Counted from the stretch's first letter, positions 27,001 through 36,368 are shown. The stretch is DNA of 64,000 nucleotides from Saprospiraceae bacterium (GCA_022842725.1 JALHOZ010000007.1:62001-126000); one strand, 5' to 3'. A program made the numbers and translations. The notes: a model not told the origin generated them from the sequence alone.

Positions 27001-28437
27001 CTACCATTTAACAACTTTTTTGTAGATAACCTGATTGCGGTCAGTGGTCAAACGAATAAGGTAAGGTCCGTTCAAAACCTGACTGATATCCAGTCCTGCT
27101 TTTTCAAAAAATGTTCCGGTTTTGTGCAAAATTTCTCTTCCCTGCATATCCAAAAGGCTTATATTTCTGACTTCTCCGGGAAAAGAAATTTCCACCAGAT
27201 CAAAGGCAGGATTGGGTGTCACCAAAATCATATCTTCTTGTAATACAGTCTTTGATGAAGACAAAATCTGCTGATAGGTTTTAAAAAAGAAAATGGTGGC
27301 CAGGATAGCCGGATTAAAACAGGTTCCGTGATTGGCAGTTGGATTTACGTCTGTTGCAACCAGATTTGCCGAACCAAGTGCGACCATCGTATCTCTGGCT
27401 ACCACACTATTCATAAAAGGTACCTGATCATCACCCATACAATAAAAAATCCTGGTAGGTGATACCGCAGCCCATTTGTAAATATCGTTTTCAGCCAGAA
27501 TCTGGTTGATTCGTGCATTTTGGTTATTGACAATATTGTCCAAATACGCAGGAACCAACATGTTTTTGGCAACGGAAGAACCAAATTGAGCGGTAAGTTT
27601 GCTGATTAATCTGCTGTTTAAGGTTGTCAGGGTTATACTGCCATCATAATATGCCTGAATATCAGGTATAAATTCCGCTTTAAAAATGTCAGACAATTGA
27701 CCATAAACATCACCATACACTTCCTGAAATCCAAGAGCTGTGTTGGGAAGATACGCCGGAAAAAAATACGCTTTGTCTCCTGTTATCAGCTCTCTCATAA
27801 CGGTAGATAAACTATAAGGTCCTGACAAATGTGCCGCTGCCGTCACCGGCAGATTGTTTTCTTCTCTGAATTTATGATAAGCCATAGATGCATATCCTCC
27901 CTGAGAATATCCTGTGATAAAAAATTGATCATTGGTCCTGACATTATTTTGAGCAAGCCAGGATTGAGCAGCTAAAATCATATCATGCGTGGCTCGTTGT
28001 GTGGTCGCGGCATGAACATATGTCTGAAATCCCCGGCCATTTCCCATACCTACATAGTCGGGAAGAAAACTGACATAGCCCAATCCGGCACCAATAATCC
28101 CTAATTGGCCTTCTTCTCCGCCGGAAGACCCATACCTTGACGGAATGCAGGTTTTGCAATCGGATGTCCCGTGCTGATACACCAGGGTAGGATATACAAA
28201 ACTGAGATTATCAGGTATGACCATCAACCCGGACAATGTATCTTTTGCTCCTTTGGCATCCGCAGAAGTGTATAAAACTGTATAATATTTTGCTCCGTTA
28301 CGAATATCCGGCGAAGGAAGTGAAGAAAAAATCTGACTTCTGGTCCTGCTGCCTTTGAGGGTGACAGAGACCAATTCCTGAGCAGAAAGGTTTGATATGA
28401 ATAACAGAAAGGAAAAAAATTGTACAAGTTTTACCAT
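27001..28437 (-). CDS. T9SS-exported alpha/beta hydrolase (lipase-like)
   Basis: A 478-residue secreted hydrolase. The signal peptide is MVKLVQFFSFLLFISNLSAQ. The alpha/beta-hydrolase body has an oxyanion-side YQHGTSDC, a nucleophile elbow FITGYSQGGYASMAYH (GxSxG), a likely acid in YCMGDDQVPF and a likely His in TANHGTCFNP. This layout is closest to secretory lipases/esterases, though a peptidase cannot be excluded. The last ~80 residues (VTPNPAFDLVEISFPG to IYKKVVKW) are a T9SS type A sorting domain. I start at ATG 28437, which directly opens the signal peptide; an upstream in-frame start at 28521 would add 28 residues. It is divergent from the sugar dehydrogenase gene. Confidence 0.85.
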   Translation of the reverse strand: MVKLVQFFSFLLFISNLSAQELVSVTLKGSRTRSQIFSSLPSPDIRNGAKYYTVLYTSADAKGAKDTLSGLMVIPDNLSFVYPTLVYQHGTSDCKTCIPSRYGSSGGEEGQLGIIGAGLGYVSFLPDYVGMGNGRGFQTYVHAATTQRATHDMILAAQSWLAQNNVRTNDQFFITGYSQGGYASMAYHKFREENNLPVTAAAHLSGPYSLSTVMRELITGDKAYFFPAYLPNTALGFQEVYGDVYGQLSDIFKAEFIPDIQAYYDGSITLTTLNSRLISKLTAQFGSSVAKNMLVPAYLDNIVNNQNARINQILAENDIYKWAAVSPTRIFYCMGDDQVPFMNSVVARDTMVALGSANLVATDVNPTANHGTCFNPAILATIFFFKTYQQILSSSKTVLQEDMILVTPNPAFDLVEISFPGEVRNISLLDMQGREILHKTGTFFEKAGLDISQVLNGPYLIRLTTDRNQVIYKKVVKW

Positions 28438-28675
28438 GACGATCTGAATATTTTGATGAATAAATGTTTTGAATTTTGGCGCTAACATCAGAATTGATAT
28501 CTTCTGATGGAAAAACCACAAGACAAATTAAAACAAATTCTCTGAATATTTGATTAAATCCCTTGTCTTTATTATAAAAAACGTGTGATATTTTTAAATT
28601 TTATTTTTTGAATGTCTCTTTTGTTTCGTTTTTTTGTCAAAAGGTTACTTAAATTTGAATTATCATCATTCTGAC

Positions 28676-28706
28676 TTCGCATTATAAAATATACATTATA
28701 TCTTTA
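28676..28706 (+). promoter_or_regulatory. Candidate promoter of sugar dehydrogenase gene
   Basis: TTCG (28676-28679), 19 nt, TATCTTTA (28699-28706): one mismatch in each box of the TTTG-N19-TAnnTTTG pattern. Transcription would start near 28713, 14 nt before the ATG. Confidence 0.4.
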
Positions 28707-28726
28707 CCGTAAATTATATTCCGACC

Positions 28727-30547
28727 ATGAGACTTTTATTTCAGTTTGTAGTTTGTTTCTTAATATCTGTGCCTGTTTTTAGCCAGGAAATGTCCTTAGA
28801 ACCTTTTGCGATGGGTTTTAACCTTCCGGTTGACATTACCCATGCCGGTGATGACCGCCTGTTTATCACCGAAAAAGCCGGGACTATCAGCATACTCAGA
28901 GCCAATGGGACAAAAGAATCCGTTCCTTTTCTCGATATCAAAACAAGGGTAAACGCAGCCGCAAATGAAAGAGGTCTCCTCGGACTTTGTTTTCATCCGG
29001 ACTATAAAACCAATGGATATTTTTACGTACACTATACCAACAGCAGCGGGCATTCGACCATAAGCAGGTTTTCAGTGACTCAAAATCCTGACATTGCTGA
29101 TCTGGCAAGTGAAAAAATTATTATTGTGGTCAATCAACCATTTAACAACCACAATGCCGGCGATCTTGAATTCGGTCCTGATGGTTATCTTTATATCGGA
29201 ATGGGTGATGGCGGAAGCGGTGGCGATCCCGGCAATCGCTCTCAAAACCCTAAAAACCTGCTGGGCAAAATGTTGCGTTTGGATGTAAACACAGATTTAC
29301 CATACCTGATACCGGAAGACAATCCCTGGGCCAACAATGCCGATACTTTACCTGAAATCTGGGCTTTCGGATTGAGAAATCCCTGGAGGTTTTCTTTCGA
29401 CAGACAAACAGGTGATCTCTGGATCGGCGACGTAGGCCAAAACAAGTGGGAAGAAATCAATTTTGTTCCCAAAGGCACACCTGCCGTCAATTACGGATGG
29501 CGCTGTTATGAAGGTCCGGATGCGTTTAATACACAGGATTGTAAAGATATTTCCTTCTATACTCCACCGGTTTTTTCATATCGCAATCCGTCAGTCGGAT
29601 GTTCGGTCACCGGAGGATATGTCTATCGCGGCACCATGGCCTCAAGGTATCAGGGACAATACATTCTTGCAGATTATTGCTCCGGCAGGTTCTGGTCTGT
29701 AAAACAAGCAGATTCTATATTCACAGGTACCGAAATCGGCAGGTTCACAGCCAATCAATACGTTACCTTTGGTGAAGACCGTCTCGGCAATCTCTATGTC
29801 GGCGCTATACAATCCGGTCGCATTTTCCGGTTTGTCGATCCGAAATGTTCATACATGGAAGCGACTGATTTTCTCACGACGACACCGGTGAGTTGCCATA
29901 ATGTTTGTGACGGAAGTTTTTCATTTGATGAAAACAATGCTGTTTTGACCTACTTCTGGTCAGGACAAGGACAAAACATATTACCTGACAGCCTGTGCCC
30001 CGGAACGTATCAGGTGACAGTGACCGATACTATCGGCTGTTTCAAAACCCTGGAATTTTCGATTGACTCTGTGGCAGCTTTGGAAATTGATGTGGCGATA
30101 GCTGATAATTTTTTTGCCGTTTTTGCCAACCAACCGGCAACTTTTCAATGGTATAAAGATGGCCAACCAGTAGAGGGTGCCGTTGATTCCACCTTTTCAG
30201 CAACAGGAGCCGGAGAATATTATGTCATCGTCACCAATGAAAAAGGGTGTACTGTTCAATCAATGACTATCGATGTAGATGTGTCCGGCATCAATGATGC
30301 AACAGAATCAGATGTCATTTGCCGACAATATGCTTATGGTGGCGAAGTATTTTTATCTTTCAGCAAAGACCTGAAGACCGAAATAAATCTGTTTGATATT
30401 GATGGTAAACTTTTATCTACAGGGGTTTTTGGTTTTGAAAAATCAGTTGCCCGAAAAGTGTTTTCTACGGACAGATATCCCGCCTATTACATCCTTACTT
30501 ATGAGGTCAACGGACAAAAACATTCCAAAAAGATATTCGTGAGGTAA
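28727..30547 (+). CDS. T9SS-exported PQQ-type sugar dehydrogenase
   Basis: A 606-residue secreted protein: signal MRLLFQFVVCFLISVPVFS, then residues ~25-365 forming a six-bladed propeller of the soluble glucose/aldose dehydrogenase (GSDH) family. Family signatures include ERGLLGLCFHPDYKTNGYFYVHYT, NHNAGDLEFGPDGYLYIGMGDGG and EIWAFGLRNPWRFSFDRQTGDLWIGDVGQNKWEEIN. Members use pyrroloquinoline quinone to oxidise sugars; no PQQ synthesis genes are in view. An SprB-like repeat (~375-445), an Ig-like stretch (~455-510) and a T9SS-type C-terminal domain (~530-606, ending KHSKKIFVR) follow. The enzyme would be displayed on or released from the cell surface. Confidence 0.88.
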   Translation: MRLLFQFVVCFLISVPVFSQEMSLEPFAMGFNLPVDITHAGDDRLFITEKAGTISILRANGTKESVPFLDIKTRVNAAANERGLLGLCFHPDYKTNGYFYVHYTNSSGHSTISRFSVTQNPDIADLASEKIIIVVNQPFNNHNAGDLEFGPDGYLYIGMGDGGSGGDPGNRSQNPKNLLGKMLRLDVNTDLPYLIPEDNPWANNADTLPEIWAFGLRNPWRFSFDRQTGDLWIGDVGQNKWEEINFVPKGTPAVNYGWRCYEGPDAFNTQDCKDISFYTPPVFSYRNPSVGCSVTGGYVYRGTMASRYQGQYILADYCSGRFWSVKQADSIFTGTEIGRFTANQYVTFGEDRLGNLYVGAIQSGRIFRFVDPKCSYMEATDFLTTTPVSCHNVCDGSFSFDENNAVLTYFWSGQGQNILPDSLCPGTYQVTVTDTIGCFKTLEFSIDSVAALEIDVAIADNFFAVFANQPATFQWYKDGQPVEGAVDSTFSATGAGEYYVIVTNEKGCTVQSMTIDVDVSGINDATESDVICRQYAYGGEVFLSFSKDLKTEINLFDIDGKLLSTGVFGFEKSVARKVFSTDRYPAYYILTYEVNGQKHSKKIFVR

Positions 30548-30804
30548 GAAAAAAAGTATACAATAAATCATTTTTAGAATCTTGTGTAAAACCTAGTATT
30601 CTCACAGTTAACAATATATTGTTTTGAGGCAATTAGTATTCAATCTCTTACTTTTTCGTATTTTGCCTTCAGATTGTACTTATTCAAGTCTTTTATATTA
30701 GTGAAATAATATGTAAACACTCTGATTTTCAGTAATATGTGTGATCTTTTGTAATCTTATTTTTAATTCTAATGGTTTAACTTGTTTATAAATACCCAAA
30801 TCAT

Positions 30805-31032
30805 ATGAAAATTGAAGTAAAGCAATTTATTCCTAACTCAAATGATAGTTCTATCAAATATGATGCTGAACTTCATTTCATAAAAGGTGAACACAAAGCA
30901 TTAATAACAAAAAATGGAATAACGTTGTTTGAATTATCAATGCCTCGGGATGCAAATAAAAACAATAGTTGGAGCGATCAAAAATTCAATGATTTTTTAT
31001 ATTTTTTAAAACAAACCCTAAACTTAAAGTAG
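30805..31032 (+). CDS. Small unknown protein (accessory island)
   Basis: A 75-residue soluble, charged protein: MKIEVKQFIPNSNDSSIKYDA and so on to LKQTLNLK. No motif is recognised. It opens an AT-rich stretch whose codons are visibly more A/T-biased than those of the flanking genes, which suggests acquired DNA. The gene at 31076 follows after 43 bp on the same strand. Confidence 0.5.
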   Translation: MKIEVKQFIPNSNDSSIKYDAELHFIKGEHKALITKNGITLFELSMPRDANKNNSWSDQKFNDFLYFLKQTLNLK

Positions 31033-31075
31033 GGGAAATAATTTAGTTTGTCCATATCATTATAACCTATTTTAT

Positions 31076-31702
31076 ATGCACGATTTTCTACTTCTTTTAT
31101 GGAAACTGGTAACAGATGTGATTGTAAATGCTTTTGTATTTGCTTTTTTGTTTGCATTATTATTTGCAACAATTTTCTACGTATTCAAAATAGCATATAA
31201 AATATTTTCGTTTATAAAAGACATCTTATATGAAATATATTATTTTAAAATTAAAGTAAAATATCAACCTTCCACACTAACATTTTTAGCTTATACCCTT
31301 CCATTCACACTCTTATCTTTAATCTATTTTTATATTGAAATTGATGAAGTCATGTCATATGAAATTCACACAGATATAGGTGCTCCTTTTTACAAAACTT
31401 ATATAAATTATGATGCTTCTGAAAGAGACGAATTTAAGTTAACACTGAATGGCTATGAGGTTTATAATGAAGATGAAGGATGGAAAAAATTCGAAGCAAC
31501 TCTTGTAAGTACTAAATCTATACTTGATAAAGAACCAGTATTTTATTATGTAAAGAAAAATTGTGATTGTACCCCATACCTTGATTTTATTGGGAAATGT
31601 GAGTTTAAATATTTATGGAAATTTCGCATATTAAATTGGTATAAATATATACATATTTATGATGGGAGTAACTACTATAATTTTTACTATTGTAATAATT
31701 AA
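31076..31702 (+). CDS. Unknown membrane protein, two TM segments
   Basis: A 208-residue protein with a long hydrophobic region (VIVNAFVFAFLFALLFATIF, residues ~15-45), a second segment near residues 67-86 (LAYTLPFTLLSLIYFYI) and a polar C-terminal domain rich in Tyr, with a KKNCDCTP motif and a late cluster of aromatic residues. The C-terminal part would lie on one face of the membrane. I do not recognise a family. It probably shares a transcript with the 75-residue gene. Confidence 0.55.
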   Translation: MHDFLLLLWKLVTDVIVNAFVFAFLFALLFATIFYVFKIAYKIFSFIKDILYEIYYFKIKVKYQPSTLTFLAYTLPFTLLSLIYFYIEIDEVMSYEIHTDIGAPFYKTYINYDASERDEFKLTLNGYEVYNEDEGWKKFEATLVSTKSILDKEPVFYYVKKNCDCTPYLDFIGKCEFKYLWKFRILNWYKYIHIYDGSNYYNFYYCNN

Positions 31703-31940
31703 AATTTAATATAATTATTCACTTCTGCCCATAACTTTTTTGGTCCAAAACACTAAATTTTCGTCTTCTTTGTTTTTTCATAACTGCCAATTTAAGAACT
31801 TTTTTGACTTAATCATTTGTCCCATTTTTGGGAAGTGTTACATTAAGTCTGCATTAGATAAAAAATTAAAGAAAATTACGTTGATTGGCTTCAAATAATG
31901 TTAGACGAAACGTGAAGAGCGGCAAGAGATATAAAATAGG

Positions 31941-32126
31941 CTAATCATCAGTTTTCCAAAGAACAGAGACATAAAGCTTTCCTTGAAACTCAAATACTTG
32001 AGTAGAAAGAATCTCCCAATGCTCTGAGTCAGAATCAAAACTGTCAGAATGGTAATCCATTCCAGTAGATTTTGGAGATTTTTCTAATTCGTAAACTCTC
32101 CAAAACTTTTTTAAATTTAGTGCCAT
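31941..32126 (-). CDS. Small unknown protein
   Basis: A 61-residue frame, MALNLKKFWRVYELEKSP to LYVSVLWKTDD, with several tryptophans and an acidic middle. The residue pattern looks like real protein and the frame has space to itself, but it is short and no family is recognised. It follows the two membrane-protein genes on the same strand. Confidence 0.4.
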   Translation of the reverse strand: MALNLKKFWRVYELEKSPKSTGMDYHSDSFDSDSEHWEILSTQVFEFQGKLYVSVLWKTDD

Positions 32127-32179
32127 AATATAAAAGTTTTATTAAACCAAACAAATTAAAATTTAAATATCATGAATAG

Positions 32180-32710
32180 CTATTCTCTAAAAGTAACTCT
32201 ATTATCAACCCCAAAGTTGTCAAGATATATCATAATAGTTTTGAAAGCGTATGCCTTATTATCTATTGTATCTTCTATAAGAGACTCCACTATTAAGACA
32301 TCTATAATTAGAGTTGCTAAAGAATTTTTACTTCCTACAAGCTGGAGATGTTTTTGATTATTGGTCATATTATACCTATCCAATATGATAGAATCCAATA
32401 TTTCGTCATTCGTTTTTTGAGTATTAGATTTTAAATGCAAGTATTTTTTTATCAATTTTACAATCATGATATTGACACTACTTTTTAGTGGAAAAGTAAA
32501 AAATACTTCTACAAACATACTCTTCCACAAAATTATATTTAAAATATACTTATAAATAATAATTTGCAAAATAGAAGCACTTATAAATGAGACACCTCCA
32601 ATAATATTCGATATCGGAAGGTATTTATTCATAATCAAGTATGTAATATAAATTGGCACTAAAAATAAGAATATTCTTTTAATTAATGGAAAATAATAAT
32701 AATTAATCAT
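32180..32710 (-). CDS. Unknown membrane protein
   Basis: A 176-residue protein with two to three hydrophobic segments in the first half (IFLFLVPIYITYLIM; VSFISASILQIIIYKYIL) and a polar Lys/Asn/Asp-rich C-terminal half (NNQKHLQLVGSKNSLATL). No known motif. It starts 12 bp after the end of the gene at 32723-33133, so the two form an operon of co-encoded membrane proteins. Confidence 0.5.
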   Translation of the reverse strand: MINYYYFPLIKRIFLFLVPIYITYLIMNKYLPISNIIGGVSFISASILQIIIYKYILNIILWKSMFVEVFFTFPLKSSVNIMIVKLIKKYLHLKSNTQKTNDEILDSIILDRYNMTNNQKHLQLVGSKNSLATLIIDVLIVESLIEDTIDNKAYAFKTIMIYLDNFGVDNRVTFRE

Positions 32711-32722
32711 ATTAAATGTAAT

Positions 32723-33133
32723 TTATTTAACTGAAATAATTTTGGCAATTTTATTTATTAAATATTGATTATCTATTTCTGTAAAAAATCCAATACAAAA
32801 TAAAGTCCAACAGGCAATTGATGCTGCACCAATATAAGTATAATTTGGTTTGGCTTTGTATACCGCTACTGGTGTGCTTAAGATCAAACCAATAATAAAC
32901 CAAAGAATAGAGAATCTACTACCATCATATTGTAATGAAAGATTCACAGATCTTGATGTTATAAGACATTCTATAATAACCAAAATTCCTGCAAATACAA
33001 CTAATAAAGCGTCAATTAATTTATTTAATTTCTCAACTTTTAAAATATAAAAAGGGATGAAAAGTAATAACCCAATAAGTGAGGAACATATCCTATTAAA
33101 AACGATTAGTTTAATTATAAACCATATTATCAT
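32723..33133 (-). CDS. Unknown four-TM membrane protein
   Basis: A 136-residue hydrophobic protein with about four transmembrane segments (FIIKLIVF..., LLVVFAGILVIIECLI, SILWFIIGLILSTPVAV, IGAASIACWTLFCIGF). No family is recognised. It is the first gene of a two-gene membrane set with 32180-32710. Confidence 0.5.
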   Translation of the reverse strand: MIIWFIIKLIVFNRICSSLIGLLLFIPFYILKVEKLNKLIDALLVVFAGILVIIECLITSRSVNLSLQYDGSRFSILWFIIGLILSTPVAVYKAKPNYTYIGAASIACWTLFCIGFFTEIDNQYLINKIAKIISVK

Positions 33134-33340
33134 AGAAATTTTGTTTTTTAATCCTTAAATATTTTATTTTGACAAATTCAGAAAATGTAAAAGTGTATTA
33201 TTAACATGTGATTTCAAAAAACCTCGCATTTTTAAAAGTTGGAGACAAAAATATTTTTGCTTCTGATTTTTCAAAAAATATTTTTTTTATTGGCAAAAGT
33301 TTTTTATTGCAAAAAATGAGTCTAATTGGCTTTCAATGGG

Positions 33341-33727
33341 TTATTCACCATCTTTTGAAATGAAAGCCCTTTCTACCTCACTATGCCAATAATCTAATAT
33401 AATATTTTCCATTTTTCCAACTTCATATGTAATTTTTGCAATTAAGGTTTCATTTCCTGCAAAATCAGAAGAATCAAAACTAATTGAGTATTCTTTATTA
33501 AACCCAGGATTTTTCATTATCATAGGAAAATTCTCAGTTGATTCACTTGTGTCTGGGAAAAAATTTTCAGATAACGTTTTATCAGATTTTAATAGTTCTC
33601 TTATAGTCGTGTTTTGAAAATTGTCAAACATATTGTTTATTTCTCCCCTAATGCTTGTCACATCCGCAGTTTGATATATTGTTCTGTTCCCCCTTCTAAT
33701 AAATCTGGTTACTTTATTATTATCCAT
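33341..33727 (-). CDS. Unknown soluble protein next to XRE regulator
   Basis: A 128-residue protein (from ATG 33727; a GTG six bases upstream is also possible) with a basic N-terminus MDNNKVTRFIRRGNRTIYQ, a helical middle and an acidic C-terminus ending SEVERAFISKDGE. No membrane segment, signal or known motif is seen. It is divergent from the XRE regulator gene, with 148 bp between them, an arrangement typical of regulator-target pairs. Confidence 0.5.
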   Translation of the reverse strand: MDNNKVTRFIRRGNRTIYQTADVTSIRGEINNMFDNFQNTTIRELLKSDKTLSENFFPDTSESTENFPMIMKNPGFNKEYSISFDSSDFAGNETLIAKITYEVGKMENIILDYWHSEVERAFISKDGE

Positions 33728-33850
33728 TTTCACTGAATTTTAATGATTATCAATTATGATAGATTGGCAAAATTAAGTAATTTATATTAATATTTATAAA
33801 CATTCAATTTACATAATAAAACAAATAGTATGTATTTAACAATTTTTCTA

Positions 33851-33858
33851 TATATTTG
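33851..33858 (+). promoter_or_regulatory. -7 box of XRE regulator gene
   Basis: TATATTTG is a perfect TAnnTTTG match. It predicts a start of transcription near 33865 and so supports the ATG at 33876 over the GTG at 33858, which is inside the promoter. Confidence 0.45.
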
Positions 33859-33875
33859 TGGTGAAATTAATATTG

Positions 33876-34259
33876 ATGTATATAGGCTTTAAAATTAGAA
33901 AGATTAGGGAGTTGAAGAACTTTTCTCAAGAGAACATGGCGCATGAGTTGAACATGACTCAAAATGGATACGGCAAAATAGAGAGAAACGAAGTTAATTT
34001 GAAATTTAATACTCTGCTAAAAATCTCTGAAATCCTTGAAACTCCCGTAGAAACTATAATAGGATACGATGACAAAACCATATTTAACAACTTCCCTTCT
34101 AAATCAAAACAGCAAGTTAATATTTTGCATACTGCCTATGATTTTAATATTCAGAGTTTGTACGAGGATAAAATTAAGTTACTTGAAGATAAGATAAAGT
34201 TATTAGAGGACAAAATAATGTACCTTCAAGAGAAGTTAAACAAATCAATAACACCTTAG
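33876..34259 (+). CDS. XRE-family regulator with coiled-coil tail
   Basis: A 127-residue protein. The N-terminal helix-turn-helix of the XRE/Cro type spans about residues 5-65 (GFKIRKIRELKNFSQENMAHELNMTQNGYGKIERNE). A leucine-rich C-terminal segment contains LLEDKIK in three near-identical heptads followed by MYLQEKLNK, which reads as a coiled coil for oligomerisation. The heptads are encoded by 21-bp repeats. It probably controls the divergent unknown gene and possibly the island membrane genes; that is inference from position. Confidence 0.8.
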   Translation: MYIGFKIRKIRELKNFSQENMAHELNMTQNGYGKIERNEVNLKFNTLLKISEILETPVETIIGYDDKTIFNNFPSKSKQQVNILHTAYDFNIQSLYEDKIKLLEDKIKLLEDKIMYLQEKLNKSITP

Positions 34260-34310
34260 ACCATGGTTGTACCAAAAACAACACCATCAGGAAAAATGTA
34301 ATGTTTTTTT

Positions 34311-35414
34311 CTAAAAAGGACTTTGGAACTTTGGATTATTGATAAACACGGTATCCTCAAAGGTTTTGATATATGCCGTCAGACATAATATTTCAAAATC
34401 TGAAAAATTTTTCTTTTTGATATCGTTGATCAGGTTGTCTTTAAAATTGGAAGTTTGTCCACCTGTTGCATAATGCTGAATGACCTCATCAAAAGTCGAC
34501 ATACTACCATCGTGCATGTACGGAGCCGTGTAAAAAATATTTCGTAAGGTGGTCGCTTTAAACTTACCATTATCCAATAAATTTCCGGTCACCTTGCCTC
34601 TGCCCAAATCCGGAAAATCCTGAAGACTGGTTGCAGGAAACAATCCATTGTTGAAATAGTCATCAGACGTGGCAAAAGGTGTATTGTGACAATGGCTACA
34701 TTCCGCATCAGGAACGTCAGGATCAATGTCGAAAAACATTTTTTCGCCAAATTGTTCAAAATCATCAAATTGTGCTTTGCCTTGTTTTACCAAATCAAAC
34801 TTTGAATCTTTCGAAATAAGAATCCTTTCAAACTGAGCGATGGCTTTGGTTGCGAGTTCTTTGGTAATTTCTTTTGTATCTGAAATTCCGAAAGCTTCTC
34901 TGAACATTTGAGGATATTTGGGATGTTTTACCAGCTTCGAAATCACATTTTCCCAGGTATTATTCATTTCCAAAGGATCAGTGACGGGATCCAGCGCCTG
35001 TTTTTCTAATGATTTAGCTCTTCCATCCCAAAAAAAGTCATTTTGGGTAAAACCAATATTGATCAGGGACATAGCATTTCTTTTGCCTCTCGCCCCACCG
35101 ACACCAATGCTGGCAGAACGTCCGTCTGTAAAAGAAAGTGCCGGATCATGGCAGCTGGAACAACTCACGGTACTGTCCACAGACAAAATAGGATCAAAAA
35201 ACAGATGTCTTCCCAACTCAACACCTTCCTGTGTCATCGGATTGTCGGAAGGAATGGGCATTTGCGGAAAATGGGAAGGAATATCCAACAAATAAGGTGT
35301 CGGATCATAGCTGATGTGTGACAAATCACCTTTTATTTCTTCGTCTTCACAAGAGAAAACAAAAAACAACGAAATAAATATCAAAACTGAAACAAACCGG
35401 ATTTTCATTTTCAA
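34311..35414 (-). CDS. Dihaem cytochrome c peroxidase / MbnH-like
   Basis: A 367-residue dihaem lipoprotein. Lipobox FVFSC (Cys 22), then the two haem sites CSSCHDPALSFTDGRS and CSHCHNTPFAT, in the MauG/cytochrome c peroxidase family arrangement. Later ATTLRNIFYTAPYMHDGSMSTFDEVIQHYATGG is a conserved C-terminal signature. It lies 11 bp after an MbnP-like gene. MbnH proteins are dihaem relatives of MauG that oxidise a tryptophan in their partner MbnP, so MbnH is the best reading; a plain peroxide-scavenging peroxidase is the alternative. Confidence 0.85.
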   Translation of the reverse strand: MKMKIRFVSVLIFISLFFVFSCEDEEIKGDLSHISYDPTPYLLDIPSHFPQMPIPSDNPMTQEGVELGRHLFFDPILSVDSTVSCSSCHDPALSFTDGRSASIGVGGARGKRNAMSLINIGFTQNDFFWDGRAKSLEKQALDPVTDPLEMNNTWENVISKLVKHPKYPQMFREAFGISDTKEITKELATKAIAQFERILISKDSKFDLVKQGKAQFDDFEQFGEKMFFDIDPDVPDAECSHCHNTPFATSDDYFNNGLFPATSLQDFPDLGRGKVTGNLLDNGKFKATTLRNIFYTAPYMHDGSMSTFDEVIQHYATGGQTSNFKDNLINDIKKKNFSDFEILCLTAYIKTFEDTVFINNPKFQSPF

Positions 35415-35425
35415 AATGTTATAGA

Positions 35426-36247
35426 TTATTCAACACGGAATGCTGATTTTAAGTTCGCCTGAAGCATTGATTTTATTAATTTATCCGGAAGATTTAAATC
35501 CACTAACCGAAACCACTCTGTATATTCAGCCACAAGGGTAAATTTGATATTTTGACCTTTGGATACTTTTTTTTCTGACGAAAGCAACAAAAAATCATCA
35601 GCATCATCCATGGTAAAAACGTAAGTTACCGTATCCGTAAAATTAATACCTTTAGCAATTTGAATGCTACTCCAAATTTTTACGTCCGTTTCATTTTTCA
35701 GAAACAGTGTATCGGACAGAATATGATCGCTTTTGACATTCCACACCTCCGTCTTACGTGCCTCTTCATCCAGCCCAATGGTCATAAAAAATGTGGAAAA
35801 AGTGCCGGATTGCCTGATTTCATTCACATTAAAATCAAAAACATTGGGTCTCACCAAAACAAACAAATCTTCGCGTTCTGATTCAACACCATTTTGTGTG
35901 TAACTCACTTTATTGATTCCTTCGACCGGAACACCCGCCTGGTCTGTTACCTTTATATTGGACAGATAATAGGCAAAATTCAGGATTTTATAAGATTGTC
36001 CCGATTGATTGATCAACGTATCTGAAGCGCTGTAAAACTTGCCGTTTACCTGATGTTTTATACTCAGTTGCAGCATGGGATTTGTACAACAGTCATCACA
36101 AAGATCATCGGCCGACGGGTCAAAATTAAAAGAAACAGGATCCAGGCATCCCTCTTTGCGCTCATAACAGGAAGACTGTACCAAGATGATAATGGCAACA
36201 CTACATAAAAAAATCAGGAATGAAGAAGACTTTCGGTACATTACCAT
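35426..36247 (-). CDS. MbnP-like copper-binding lipoprotein
   Basis: A 273-residue lipoprotein. Signal with lipobox LVQSSC (Cys 27), then a Cys-rich YERKEGCLDPVSFNFDPSADDLCDDCC repeat-like stretch, and a body with NFAYYLSNIKVTDQAGVPVEG, TFFMTIGLD and a C-terminal VAEYTEWFRLVDLNLPDK, all typical of the MbnP family. MbnP proteins bind copper after their partner MbnH converts a tryptophan to kynurenine. The two genes here are adjacent and in order MbnP-MbnH. A second in-frame ATG (36241) is equally plausible as start. Copper binding is inferred from the family. Confidence 0.75.
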   Translation of the reverse strand: MVMYRKSSSFLIFLCSVAIIILVQSSCYERKEGCLDPVSFNFDPSADDLCDDCCTNPMLQLSIKHQVNGKFYSASDTLINQSGQSYKILNFAYYLSNIKVTDQAGVPVEGINKVSYTQNGVESEREDLFVLVRPNVFDFNVNEIRQSGTFSTFFMTIGLDEEARKTEVWNVKSDHILSDTLFLKNETDVKIWSSIQIAKGINFTDTVTYVFTMDDADDFLLLSSEKKVSKGQNIKFTLVAEYTEWFRLVDLNLPDKLIKSMLQANLKSAFRVE

Positions 36248-36368
36248 GTTGAAATTCTGTTACGTAAGCTTTTTGAACATTTTATCGTTGGGTAAGCACA
36301 TACCCTTTGTGTATAAATCTCCTTTTGTAACGATTGTATTGTTAAATTGTTATGCAATAACGGATAAT

